Shown piece by piece: positions 53,692-64,000 of a stretch of DNA of 64,000 nt. A program made the position numbers and the translations under genes. The stretch comes from Mycoemilia scoparia. Lineage: Eukaryota > Kickxellomycota > Kickxellomycetes > Kickxellales > Kickxellaceae. Below the pieces are notes generated by a model. It was not told where the DNA came from. It was given only the letters and a program-made list of their open reading frames with translations, and did no database searches. The first letter of the stretch is position 1, and each line of letters starts with the position of its first letter. The stretch lies in NCBI GenBank assembly GCA_027575805.1, contig JANBPU010000076.1, positions 1-64,000 on the forward strand. Reading direction: 5' to 3'.

Positions 53692-55734
53692 TTTGGTCTC
53701 TCTTACTATCATGCACAAAAAAGAGCCGCAATCGGTGAAAAAAGATGGGCAAAATTAGCTAGCTGGATGGAAAGCGAGTGGAGCTTAGGTAAGACAAAGT
53801 GTTGTGTTTATAAAAATAGAAAGCCAGCAAAGGTTGAAGATGAAAGTAACGCATATTGTATAGCCTGAATATGTGTTGTGGTCATGAAGGACACAGCAAC
53901 ACAGCAGGATACATTAATGCACATATACACACGCCCATCTTCAAACACAATTGCAGCTGCTTACCTTTAATACAAGATTAGGAATGCTTTGTTGGTACGA
54001 ATATATATATAGCAATTACTATCAGTAATAGCAATTGTGGTAGCTGTCGTTGAAATGAAGAAAGGGATTGAAAGGAATAACAAAAAACGATGCTAAGAAA
54101 GAGCGGGAAGTAGACCAGTTGCTTACGGCTTTGGACCAAATAGCCTAACAGGAACAATAGCAACAAATATGTGGGTGTATGCAAGTATCAAAGGGAAAAT
54201 ATATATTTCAGCGTGTGGCAAGCCAAATAAGCAAAGGATATTATAATTCCCTGGCAGCAATGAAGGCTGTGATGCTAATAGAGTAGTAATAGAAATAGAA
54301 TAGTAATAAGGGATATAGCAACAAAAGGGCGTTAAGGTAAGAAGAGCTGTGTTTGCTGTCTAAAGCTGCTAGAAAAGCAATGTTGATGTGAGAGAGGGAA
54401 GCGAGAATAAAGGCGAGGGACTCAAAGTAGCCACAGAAACAGTTGGTTGTTGGCTAGTTACACGCACACAGAAAAGAGAGTAGGTAAATAATGAATGAGG
54501 CCGTTGTGGTGGAAGCTGGGCAGCAAACAAGTGGAGTTAGTAATCCAAACAACAACCAGTGGCGGGGCGCCTGGACAGTTCTTGGAAGAAGGAAATCTAG
54601 AGAAAGCATCAACCAGTAAAGAGCCCAAACCCATACCAAAACGAACCAGTCAGAGACTGAGTCTCGCTCATACCCACGCGTACACACATATGCACGCACA
54701 GGAGGTCCAAAAGAGCCCATATAATACGCTTTTGAGCTGTTGAGCATGAATGGTAGTTGTGAACATGAGCATAGCTGAGGTATGGCAAAGCGGCTGATTG
54801 TCCCTCTTGGCCCACCAATATTTGTTTTGGCCTATCCAATTTAGAAAATGGCCTATCAACGGCACAGCAAAGAAGGAATCACCGCTTTACGACCACCAAT
54901 TTCCTACAGGCCGCGAGCTCTTTTCTCACACACCAATACCATAAGCCGCACCGCTATTCAAAAGAATGGCTGGATGTGGCAGTGGCTTATTTAGGAATCT
55001 GGTCCACATTTGGCCGCCCATCCAATCATTTCAGTTCCTTTGGAACGACGACTACCCGCCCTCCATAACAATAACGCACAAAACAGAATAACAATAGAAA
55101 CAATAAACACACACACCAAAGTTCAAACTCAAGCCAAAGCCTGTCAATCCATGCTCTGCTCTGCCTTTCCAGATGCCCATCAACACTTTATTTGATGTTT
55201 CCACATGCCTTTTTATCCTGTTGTGCGTGTGTGTGCACGACATTTCTAATTTGCACTGCACTCTTTTTGACCGCTGAGGCTCAAGTCGATCCTGAACATC
55301 CTCTTTATTGTTAAGCAACATCGCCACCTGCCCCGGACTTTGTGCCGTGTCCCTCTTTTGTCATGATGAAAGCTGGATGCAGCCGAGATTCATTAAACTA
55401 TAGAATAAACACTATTCCACAAAAAAGATGCTGCTGGTCAAACCTTATCATCTCCAATATGCTGATATACTGGCGGTTCGAAGCACTCCTCTTCCTAGTA
55501 TTACCAATAATTCAAAGTACTTCATAAAATGCCTACATGTGTGTAAGCACGAATGTATGCATTCAACTGATCGCACATACATTGCACGCATATTCCCAGA
55601 TTTATAGAAACCAACCCAACAGTTCCTTATTTCATCAGGCATTGCTTTTCTCCAACCAAACCATATGGCTTTATTTCACAACACAACAGGCAAAAAGGAT
55701 CCCCAAAAATATTACCAAAAAATTAAAATATACA

Positions 55735-55841
55735 CAATATGAGTTATTATTTTTGAAGGGTGACCATTTGATAGCCAACTGTGGTTCCCCCTCTAATCGC
55801 AAGCCATCAAAAGTCACCCTTCAAAAATTGTGATCCATATG
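55735..55841. mobile_element. MITE-like element A5 (core type I)
   Basis: The left end TATGAGTTATTATTTTTGAA and right end TTCAAAAATTGTGATCCATA are inverted repeats bounded by TA. The core GGGTGACCATTTGATAGCCA and GCCATCAAAAG matches A1 and A4. Confidence 0.72.
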
Positions 55842-56175
55842 TATAATCATAAACATTAGTATATGGGATGTCGCTATGGTTATCATAACAGTATTAGCAT
55901 TAGCACCAGTACCTGCCTAAAAGCCTTGGGTCAGTTTCTACCCAGGTATCTCATGTAACGATGTGCCGCCACTGTACGCATTAGCTAGATGGTCTACCTT
56001 AATGTCTAGCCAGGACCGAAGATCATGTATGGCCACACTTTCCCATTATAAACCCATAATTATGGCCATGCCCTATACAACAGAAGCAATAATACAACAA
56101 ATATATTAGTATTACAACACATTGGGTAATTTAATATAATGTTAGTATATAGATCTATATACCTTTTGTATCAGA

Positions 56176-56294
56176 TCGATAGTTATTTTTGAAGGGCTAA
56201 ACTAATATTATCAGTAAAAATATATGGTAGCTAGTATGCAGGTTGAAACTGGCCTACTAGTAAACCTTAGCCCTTCAAAAATAATCACCCATAT
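56176..56294. mobile_element. MITE-like element A6 (core type II)
   Basis: The left end TAGTTATTTTTGAAGGGCTA and right end TAGCCCTTCAAAAATAATCA are near-perfect inverted repeats. Read on the minus strand, the core (TTTACTAGTAGGCCAGTTTC, TGCATACTAGCTACC, ACTGATAATATTAG) matches A2 block for block. Confidence 0.75.
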
Positions 56295-56958
56295 GACCTT
56301 TCTTTACCATTGATAGAGGTCTAATTCAAAATATAACCTTGAATGATTGCTCAACTTGGTGTTTTTCCATCCTCCTCCTCCTCATCATCATCACCATCAA
56401 CACCAGGGTCAATGAAGAAATCAAGGCACATAAAGAACATGGCTGTCCTTGTTTTGTTTGGCCTTAAATGTGTTGTTTATCTAACTCACAGCCTTGATGG
56501 TGAGATCGAATAGAGATATCATAGCCAATATCATTAAAGATCATCCACAGCTACCAGCATTTATAAAGTAAAGGGAACGCCATCACAGAATACACTGCGA
56601 GCTTGTGTCTTAAGTATACATAATCATATATTTATAGCACTCAAACTATAAATCTATACATTAGTGCTCAGAGTGCCTTACTTACTACTACTACAGCCTT
56701 AAAAGAAATGCAGTTACAGCAGACAGCAATTTTTATTGAGATAGTATAGAGATTCAAAGGATATTATATAGTCGATCATACTAGAAGAGAAAACTATTTT
56801 TCCTTTCCTGGTAGACACAACATAACGATACCCCCCAAATCAATACATACACGCACACTTTCAACTCAACATTAAACAAATACAAATTTTTGGCTAAAAT
56901 GTTATTTATAATGGGCTGCTAGTGCGCTTTGTGGTTGGTTATAAAGGATAAAATTTAT

Positions 56959-58535
56959 TTAGACCTCGGCCTGGATTTCGGGTTCCTTGAATTCACCCTT
57001 GGGGATCTTGGATCCGGTCTCACCAGCATCAGCGTGGAGCTCCAAAAGCTTCTGGGTGTCGTACTTGGGGGCCTTAAGGACCTTGCACTTGTGGATGTAG
57101 ACGTTTTGGAGGGGGTAGATACCCTGGCAAGCCTTTTCGATTTCACGGCCAATGGATTCAGGAATGCTATTTTATTTACAAATATTGTATAATTGGTTAG
57201 TGATATGTTTCAAACAACTCAATATAATGCATATGTTTTATGGTTAATTGTAAGACAGGATGGTGTACTTACAACTTCTGGATGAGCTCCTTAAGAGAGC
57301 AGGTGGAAGCCTCCTTCTCAACGACCTCGAAGATCTTCTTGCGGATGGCGCGGATCTGGGAAGACTGGGCATAGGTAGTCTTCTTGACCTGGTTGGGGCG
57401 GCGCTTGGTGAAGCAGATGGTGAAGAGACGAAGGAGGTAACCATCGGTGGTCTTGACATCAACATGAGCCTCAATAAGAGTCTATACAGTCGGTGAAAGC
57501 ATAAATATATAAATGTTAGTTATTGGATTCGTATTTTAGCATTAAGTGCATGATGGTATAATTCATAACTTATCTCAAACATATTCAATTTGTACATACC
57601 TGCCACTTCTTAACCATGGAGCGGAGCTTGTCGTTGGTGAAGGTCATGCTGTGGAAGTTGGTAAGGCAGTTCTTTCCTTGGACCTCATCAACACGGAGCT
57701 TGAACTTACGGAAAGAGTTCTCCTCATCCTTGTTCAAGTCACCAAGAGAAAGCTCAAAGACACGACCCTTCAAGTAGTCGGAGGCGATGCCTAAGTAAAG
57801 TTTTCATTTGTCAGGTTAGTAATCATACAATTGTGGTATGACTAGAAATTCGATGGGGATTGAGAAACATTCATATGCGTTGAAAATTTTGTCTGCCTTC
57901 TGTCGCAAATGTGGGGCTTCAAAATCTCAATGCCATGCTATTACCAAGGTGGTGTTTCTCAGTATCTAAATTGGTCGTGGTTGATACTTACGGGTACCCT
58001 GGGTGCGGTTGACAAGGGTCTTGCCGGCAACGCGGGTTTCAAAGAAGGAAGGAGCACGGAGATCGTACCATTCCTTGCGAGTGAAGGGATCAACACTAAT
58101 GGCAAAAACATCAATTTGAAAATACAATGCATGGTTGTTTAGTTACAAATGTTTATGAATATTTTTCGTGGAAATTCCAAAAAACAAATGTCAGTTGCTG
58201 CCCTCGCAAATGGAAATGAAATTAACCACATTTCCATGACATTGAACAATTCGACATTAACCAAAAAGATTGATGCCGTCTAAATTGAGCAGATGTAGAT
58301 TCTATAAAGTTGTACTTACATCTTCTTCTTGTTTCCCTTTCTTCCCTTGGAGAGACGCCTACATTAATTATCGTTGTGGTAGATGGATGCATTAGTATCT
58401 CTTTATGCTGGATGCTTTATGCGTGAATCCGGATGCGCGTATCTTCCCATCCGCATGGATATAGTATTCTTCGGGTATATCGCATCCACGATATCTTGGA
58501 TATATAGATACTCACTTGTTTTTACCAACAGCCAT
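56959..58535 (-). CDS. RPS1: 40S ribosomal protein eS1 (S3a / Rps1)
   Basis: A structural protein of the 40S platform near the mRNA exit. Six minus-strand exons (58516-58535, 58320-58358, 57992-58095, 57600-57790, 57273-57481, 56959-57166) join in phase to 256 residues, as expected. It starts [19 protein letters not shown] and has [80 protein letters not shown] and [20 protein letters not shown]. Codon use is strongly biased. The first coding exon is 20 bases and the upstream region has (CA)-rich and pyrimidine-rich stretches. I looked for a box C/D snoRNA in its introns and saw no convincing pair of boxes. Confidence 0.97.
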
Positions 58536-61500
58536 GTTGTACTATATTCTGTCTGCTAAGCAGTATTATATGAAAGTCGAGACAGGCGCTAAAAGGAAGA
58601 GCTTTGTTTGGATGCTTGCTCGTAGTTGAAGCTATACTACCTCTCTCATCCTCAACATCTTGACTTCAGTTTTGGGCTTCAATTCCCCCTTGATACACGG
58701 ACGCACACACTCCCTCTCTTTCTCACTGCTTTGCTAGTGTACATGCGTGTGCTTGAATAGTTGCCTGTAATATCTAATTTAACCAATCTCAATACTAGTT
58801 ATAATTTGATCATGATTATGATTAGGAGCATTTTGGATCTTGTTAAAGAGGTTCAGGTGTTTTGGGGTGAAAATACAGCCAATTTTATCCTATTTGACTT
58901 TAAATAAGTACAAATCAACCTTTAGCGAATACTTTATGGTGTAAAAGTCATTAGAAGACGTGAGTTGCAAATTGATGTAGATAAATACATCAAATAAAGT
59001 TATTTTTGGTTACCATGCCTATTGATTTAGAAGTGGAGATACACCATACTCAGCCGAAAAGACTGACATTTAGCATTTCAATACTTGAGTGTTTGAGATC
59101 ATCACTGTCAAATATTGTTTAATTGGATATTGATCTTTAAATATTTACATTAAATTGAAAGTTTAGTAAGAATCATATGATCAAAGTTCACAAGGGCTCA
59201 AGCAAAGTATCAAGCTCTCCATCAAAAGGGAACAGACTAGTACCATCATACATTCCCTGCAAATCAGTAAATATGCCATACATTTCAGCTGTAGTCTGGC
59301 AAATTATTGGTTACCATCCAAGGTATTATTCCGGTACATCTTTGAAGGAGACTCTGTCTAATATAAAAAAGGAATTGCTGTTTAATTATTAAAATAATGC
59401 CAAGATTATAAAGACCATCAGTCTATTGCAGACCACTACAAGAATACAAGTCTACATTAAAAATAAAAGAAAAAGCGAGGAACTTTGAAATGAGCTAATT
59501 GTTGCAAAAGATCATCTAATATCCAAGAACTTCAAAGCCATCGCTATTGCTTAATACCCATTGTCAAAAACAACCACATTCTTGTGTTCATTTTTGTTTA
59601 TTTGACCTCAGAGTATTTTAGAGAGGATTACCACAATGGAAGAATTAGGCATTTCCCAGAGCAAAAGGTGTAGTAAGGGAGCAAACAAAGAGAAAGTAAA
59701 AGGAAACAAGCAAAGCGAGCGATCAAAGTAAAGGCTTCGCCACGTGCCAATATATCTATAGTTGACAAACAAAGCAAATATAAACTAGTTCAAAGATAAA
59801 ATAGAATTGGGTCAATAGCAAGGGCTTTTAAAAGGTTTGGACGATTACTACTAGCAATGCAACACTCTTTGAGAGTATTAAACTAGCTATTACTAGAGAT
59901 GTTAAGTTTATTTGTGATCAGGAGCTAATAGACAAGGAGGTGGAGGTTGTCAAGAGACTATTTTGAAAACCCCCCAATTCGATTGGTATGTGTGGCAAAA
60001 GTTGTGGTTGTACAGCCGAGGTTAATTATAAACAAACCTGATGCAAACAGATCTCTAACAAGGCTTTTTTGTATGATAGCCAAACAACAGCAGAGCCAGC
60101 AGAGAGAGATATTGATCGCCATCTACACGTTCCTGCCTTGGAGGAGCCACTGTCAGACTCTCAGTATCATGACTCAACCAACTAGTACTTCGTCACAACA
60201 TTGGACTGCCTTTGGGCCAGTTAAACAGGTTTACTTATACGCACTGATTTGCTATTATTAAAATGCACCTCTGCAGCCATTCTCTTCTCTCCCTTTGTGC
60301 GGATATAGTGTTTGTGTGTTGAGTTGGGTTGGGTTGGGTTATTTAAAGAGGGCTATCAATATGCAAGTCAGCTGCTTTTAAACAGGACATTGAGCGGAAT
60401 TTAGTTTGTTGAAAAGTTGTTGATATCTGGATGACACCTTTCGTATTGAAATGGATGTGGGCGTCTCTGAGCTGAAGCCAAGGAAAGAGAGGAGGGAATT
60501 GGAAAAGCAGTTGAGTAGTTCAGGTTTGGTGGATGCATATGCATTTCAATAATAATATTATTATTATTGGTATAGTGATCGATTATAATGACACAATGCA
60601 CTCGTGGATATGTGTATGTATGAAATGTTTATAACAACCATCCACATCGTGCTACAGAGGTGTAAGTTTTCGATTGATTAAAGCAAATATTATCAAGACA
60701 TGATGGAATGAAGGTGCTCTCAACAAAGATTTTTCAATACAGCTTTTGTGTGTCTACTTTAAAAAGTGACAAAAAGCTAAAGAATAGAGACAAAAAGGAA
60801 TTGATAGTAGTAGTGACGGGGGTGGAAATTCTAATAATATGAGGCTAGAATGTTTCCATAGATTGTTCAATTGTAATATACTGTTTCGGACATATCTGGT
60901 CAGACGCTCATATTCCTATGGTCCCTTTTCCCAGGACATGTCCAGAAGTGCTAGTAATCACTATCATTCAATATAATAGCGCCTTCTATTATACAGAAAT
61001 TATAGAAATAGCAATAGCAATAGCAATAATAATAAAGATAGGGTGAATGGCTGGTGACCAAACCTTTAGCCATTTGTATTATTTATACAGCTCTCTTCAT
61101 TCAAAGCCATTCTGCAATACACAATAGAATTTACCCAAGTTTACATTTCCGTTTAGGGAAATTTGTGTTTTCATATCAGCAAGCAAGCGGTCAATTGGAT
61201 TTGTAAAATAATTGGTAACAGCACCGAACCATAAGAATTCTTCAGGCGACACTCGTGGCAGGGACAGAGAGGAGAGCACAGCTCCAAGGCCCAACCAACA
61301 AAAGCAAAAACTAATGAATACTTCAAACAGTCTCTGTCCGCAGAGGTATTTGTGCAGGTGTACATGTAGCGCATTGTTGTGATTGTTTTTACTTTTCCAA
61401 TTATATTGCCGGTTTTTCTTTGCCTTGGCTTCGTGTCTATCAATTTCACTGTGCGTGTGTGTGTAAGCCTGCTGCAGCTCCCAGTCTTTGCGCGCTTTCT

Positions 61501-62350
61501 GTGTACCACCACAACCACCACCAGCATTTCGTCGCCTCTGTCCTCCTCTCATCTCTGCTGGCCCACTTGGCCTGTGATTGCCCTTGTTATTATTTCCTCA
61601 CTTTTCAACACTTTCTCCAAAAATCCCCCCAAGCCCGTATCTTTGGTTTCTTTCGGCCCTCTTTTCTCTACCCACCTTTCTCTCTCTCATCACTTGAATA
61701 TTTACATTTTTAAATACCAAAACTCTCTATCTTTTTGTCATCCCAAACAACATACACAGGGGCTCTAGAGCACATCTTCGCTTAACAGTGTTGTTTCAAG
61801 GCCTCCTTCTTTGCTTGATATACAGACATATTGAATATTGAGGCACCAGGGTCGTTGTTGTGCACCAATATATACACGCACTGAGCAAACTGTGCTAAGC
61901 CCGACTTCACTGAACTTGATATATACCCAAGCAAACCACACCACGCCCCAGTGCTGCTTCATCATTACACGCACACATACATAGTCAAGAGTGCGTTGAT
62001 AATATCGCTTGGTATATTGAGAGCTTCTTTATCCTTGAGTTATTATTCAGCATATATATATATATACAGTTGCGGTTAAAGTAGGAACTCCAAGTCTCAC
62101 TTAGACCACAACCACAACGCATATATACAACAGAAAGAGAGAGAGTTAAACGGTCCAATACCACGCCACTCCTATCAATCAAAAGAAGAGTCGATTATAG
62201 CCAAATACTACAACTACAAGTACTCGTTGCAATATAATTTTGCACAAGGATCCACTTCTGTTACTTTTTGTCGCCTAACAAGATATAGGCACATAAAACT
62301 AGACTAGACTAGACTAGAGCATACACCTAATATAATAATAGTTAACCACT
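58536..62350. other. Longest gene-free region, eS1 to SHO1
   Basis: About 3.8 kb between divergent genes. It contains a family C repeat (59185-59365), an ATT/AAT hairpin near 60549-60568, GCAATA-type short repeats near 61011-61028, AT-rich runs near 62052, and a CTAGA repeat near 62302-62318. ORFs (59947-60261, 61097-61768) show no recognisable protein features. Confidence 0.45.
59185..59365 (+). repeat. Dispersed repeat family C/D, internally shortened copy
   Basis: The left block GTTCACAAGGGCTCAAGCAA is followed directly by CTCCATCAAAAGGGAACAGA and the C block (CATACATTCCCTGCAAATCA ... ACATCTTTGAAGGAGACTCT). Compared with 39327-39615 the middle, with the CTGGTGGTTG section, is missing. Confidence 0.6.
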
Positions 62351-63472
62351 ATGGCTTTATCACGTTTGTTTGGTAACACTGTTTACCTTGGTACCTTCAC
62401 TTTATCTCTGGTAAGTAGATTACATACTATTACTGCTATTATTCTAGCTCAGCATCTTTGTTATGCTTGGACTGCTGAAGAGTGATGGTTACTACCCCGA
62501 CATTTGGCAGTAATAATTGTATGTGCTGACTTGGCCACCCTGGTCGGCATCGCCACTGCCGTTACTGTTGTAGCCACAAAATAAAAATGTAATACTAATT
62601 GGGGAGGAACATTATAATTTTAGATTGGATGGATTATCAGTCTGGTTGGTGCCCTCATATACGTAGTCAATGAGAAGCCAGCTGGCGATGTTTCGGCTAT
62701 TGTGTCCGAGACATGGTTCATTATCGCGTATAACGGCGCCCTGTTAGTTTTCATAGCTCTGTCTATCATTGGAAACTACGTGACAAACTTCCGTCTAGCT
62801 GTAAGTATAATTTATGTATTTATGATGGGGAGTGATGAAAGAAATATGCCAAAAAAAATACCAGCAAATGCATATATTTTTTATAATATTCAACACAAGA
62901 CTAACTACCCACCTTCCAAAAGTGACTGCCACTGTTCTTGTGTATCAACTAACGTCATATACCTGTATATTAATGCCGAACTATTATTATTTATTTATTT
63001 TTAGACCCTTGTGTTTATTGGTTATACCTTGTCCCTTATGGTCGGCCACATTTCATTCTACATCTACCGTGACCAAACTGGACTCCAAGTCCTTGCTGCT
63101 GGCCTAATCTTTAGCGAAGTAACATGGTTTGGCTGGGTCTTGATTCTAGGTACTGGTGAGGGCGCTGAATTGGTTCAGTCAACATCTGCAGTCAAGAGCC
63201 ACAACAACCGCCACTCAGCCATCTCCCTCCAGCGCGGCTCCAGTGTCAGCAAGACCATTTACTCCGAAAGCGGTCTGTTACCAAAAGAGATGGGGCAAAT
63301 TCAAGCCCGTGCTCTTTATTCTTACGAAGCTAACCCTGAAGATTCTAACGAAATTAGCTTTACCAAAGGCGAAGAGCTTGATGTTATCGATACCAACGGC
63401 AAATGGTGGCAAGTCCGAAAGGCTGATGGCCGTTTGGGCATTGCTCCAAGCAATTACCTTGAGTTTATATAA
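62351..63472 (+). CDS. SHO1: SHO1, osmosensor membrane protein with SH3 domain
   Basis: Plasma-membrane adaptor of the HOG osmostress MAPK pathway; its SH3 domain recruits Pbs2-type MAPKK. Exons 62351-62410, 62624-62800 and 63005-63472 join in phase to 234 residues. Four membrane helices are visible: [20 protein letters not shown] (spanning the first splice), [39 protein letters not shown] and [21 protein letters not shown] cytoplasmic linker of about 60 residues follows, then the SH3 domain (about 175-234): [40 protein letters not shown]. The linker is much shorter than in yeast Sho1 (367 residues). Intron 1 contains a hydrophobic coding-like stretch (see findings). Confidence 0.94.
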
Positions 63473-64000
63473 AATAAACTTCTGCTGCTGCTAATACTAT
63501 TACTATCGCTGTTCCACCTAAATATCCTCTCTGTCTTTGATAACATATTACTCTATATTCATCATTAAATTTGCTGCCTTTTTACACCATACTATTTATA
63601 ATGGGACTTTTATATGCGAGTGTTTGTGAGTGCATTTTAACTGCTTATTACTAGTAGTAATTTCCCCTTTTCACGCTATTTTACAAACCCTACATCTAAC
63701 CATTTCCTCTATCCACATACACAAGCACATGTATCAAGTCACAGACATTGACATTTTCCCTTTCCTTTTTCCTACTACTACTTATTACACCTTCTTTTAT
63801 CGCTTCCCTTTTTACTCTTTTTAACGTCCTCCTTTTTTATATAGGCCTTTTCTCTATTTCAAAATTTATCACAATTTATGCAACGCCCCTTTTCTTTTTC
63901 TTATACATCACACATTGGTTGTTATTCCAATACTAAAGTTAGAGCGCGTCTTTTCTTTACCTAGTCTAGTCAGCTGCTGCTTGAAATGTTATATTGCATT
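63473..64000. other. 3' region of SHO1 to window end
   Basis: Pyrimidine-rich and AT-rich. ORFs of about 60 codons (63630-63936) are low in complexity. No gene seen before the window edge. Confidence 0.4.

Larger units (their letters stand above)
53692..56958. other. Long intergenic region with two MITE copies
   Basis: About 3.3 kb. It holds the possible G beta 5' UTR intron (53711-53965), MITE-like elements at 55735-55841 and 56176-56294, and an acidic coding-like stretch on the minus strand (about 56352-56440). ORFs of 60-98 codons between 54450 and 55833 have no protein-like features. Confidence 0.4.

Noticed and set aside
56959..58535. Box C/D snoRNA in eS1 introns
   Set aside because: Some ribosomal protein genes host snoRNAs, but I found no correctly oriented C and D box pair with a guide.
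59177..59392. 71-codon ORF
   Set aside because: Lies within a family C/D repeat copy.
60324..60340. TTGGGTTGGGTTGGGTT, telomere-like
   Set aside because: Only three units, imperfect for TTAGGG and flanked by ordinary sequence; a simple repeat is enough.
61097..61552. 151-codon minus-strand ORF
   Set aside because: Composition is erratic (Gly/Arg, then His, then Cys/Phe-rich), with no recognisable motif; overlapping ORFs on both strands suggest chance.
1..64000. CRISPR array, rRNA genes, integrase-type islands
   Set aside because: No regularly spaced repeats, rRNA-like sequence or phage-type genes; this is eukaryotic nuclear DNA.

Overview
The window is nuclear DNA of a fungus with short spliceosomal introns (about 45-280 nt, GT-AG with a few GC-AG) and the standard genetic code. 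SHO1, NHP10, BST1, TAP42 and a SAK1-type AMPK kinase kinase point to fungi. PUS10 and CZIB, many introns per gene and Asn/His/Gln/Ser-rich protein tracts suggest an early-diverging lineage (Kickxellomycotina/Zoopagomycota or similar) rather than Dikarya. That placement is an inference.

Layout. 0.9-2.6 kb: an unrecognised 547-aa protein. 3.6-7.8 kb: cytosolic lysyl-tRNA synthetase and the H/ACA RNP assembly factor SHQ1. 8.3-14.5 kb: AMPK beta subunit and, converging on it, a SAK1/CaMKK-like kinase, the kind that activates AMPK. 15.5-16.9 kb: RACK1, carrying a U24-like box C/D snoRNA in its second intron. 17.4 kb: an Apq12-like membrane protein. 18.8-30.2 kb: a dense run of intron-rich genes: a small unknown, an ICT1-type mitochondrial peptidyl-tRNA hydrolase, TAP42, PUS10, two unknowns and CZIB. 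31.1-36.3 kb: AP-3 beta and the INO80 subunit NHP10. 38.2-41.4 kb: a tandem pair of SAM-dependent methyltransferases. 41.76 kb: intron-containing tRNA-Lys(UUU). 42.0-44.2 kb: a protein whose N-terminus resembles the TPP1/Tpz1 shelterin OB fold. 44.5-49.2 kb: BST1/PGAP1. 49.8-53.7 kb: glucose-6-phosphate 1-epimerase and a G-protein beta subunit. 57-58.5 kb: ribosomal protein eS1. 62.4-63.5 kb: the osmosensor SHO1.

The intergenic space is AT-rich and holds at least three families of short dispersed repeats. One is a terminal-inverted-repeat (MITE-like) family with three unrelated cores and probable TA target sites.

Functional themes are glucose/energy signalling (AMPK beta, its candidate kinase, TAP42, hexose-6-phosphate epimerase), membrane and stress signalling (G beta, SHO1), translation (KRS1, RACK1, eS1, tRNA-Lys, ICT1), RNA modification (SHQ1, PUS10, U24) and chromosome biology (NHP10, TPP1-like). 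Spliced models were built by hand from splice signals plus reading phase; each closes in frame over its full length. UTRs and transcription starts are not determined.
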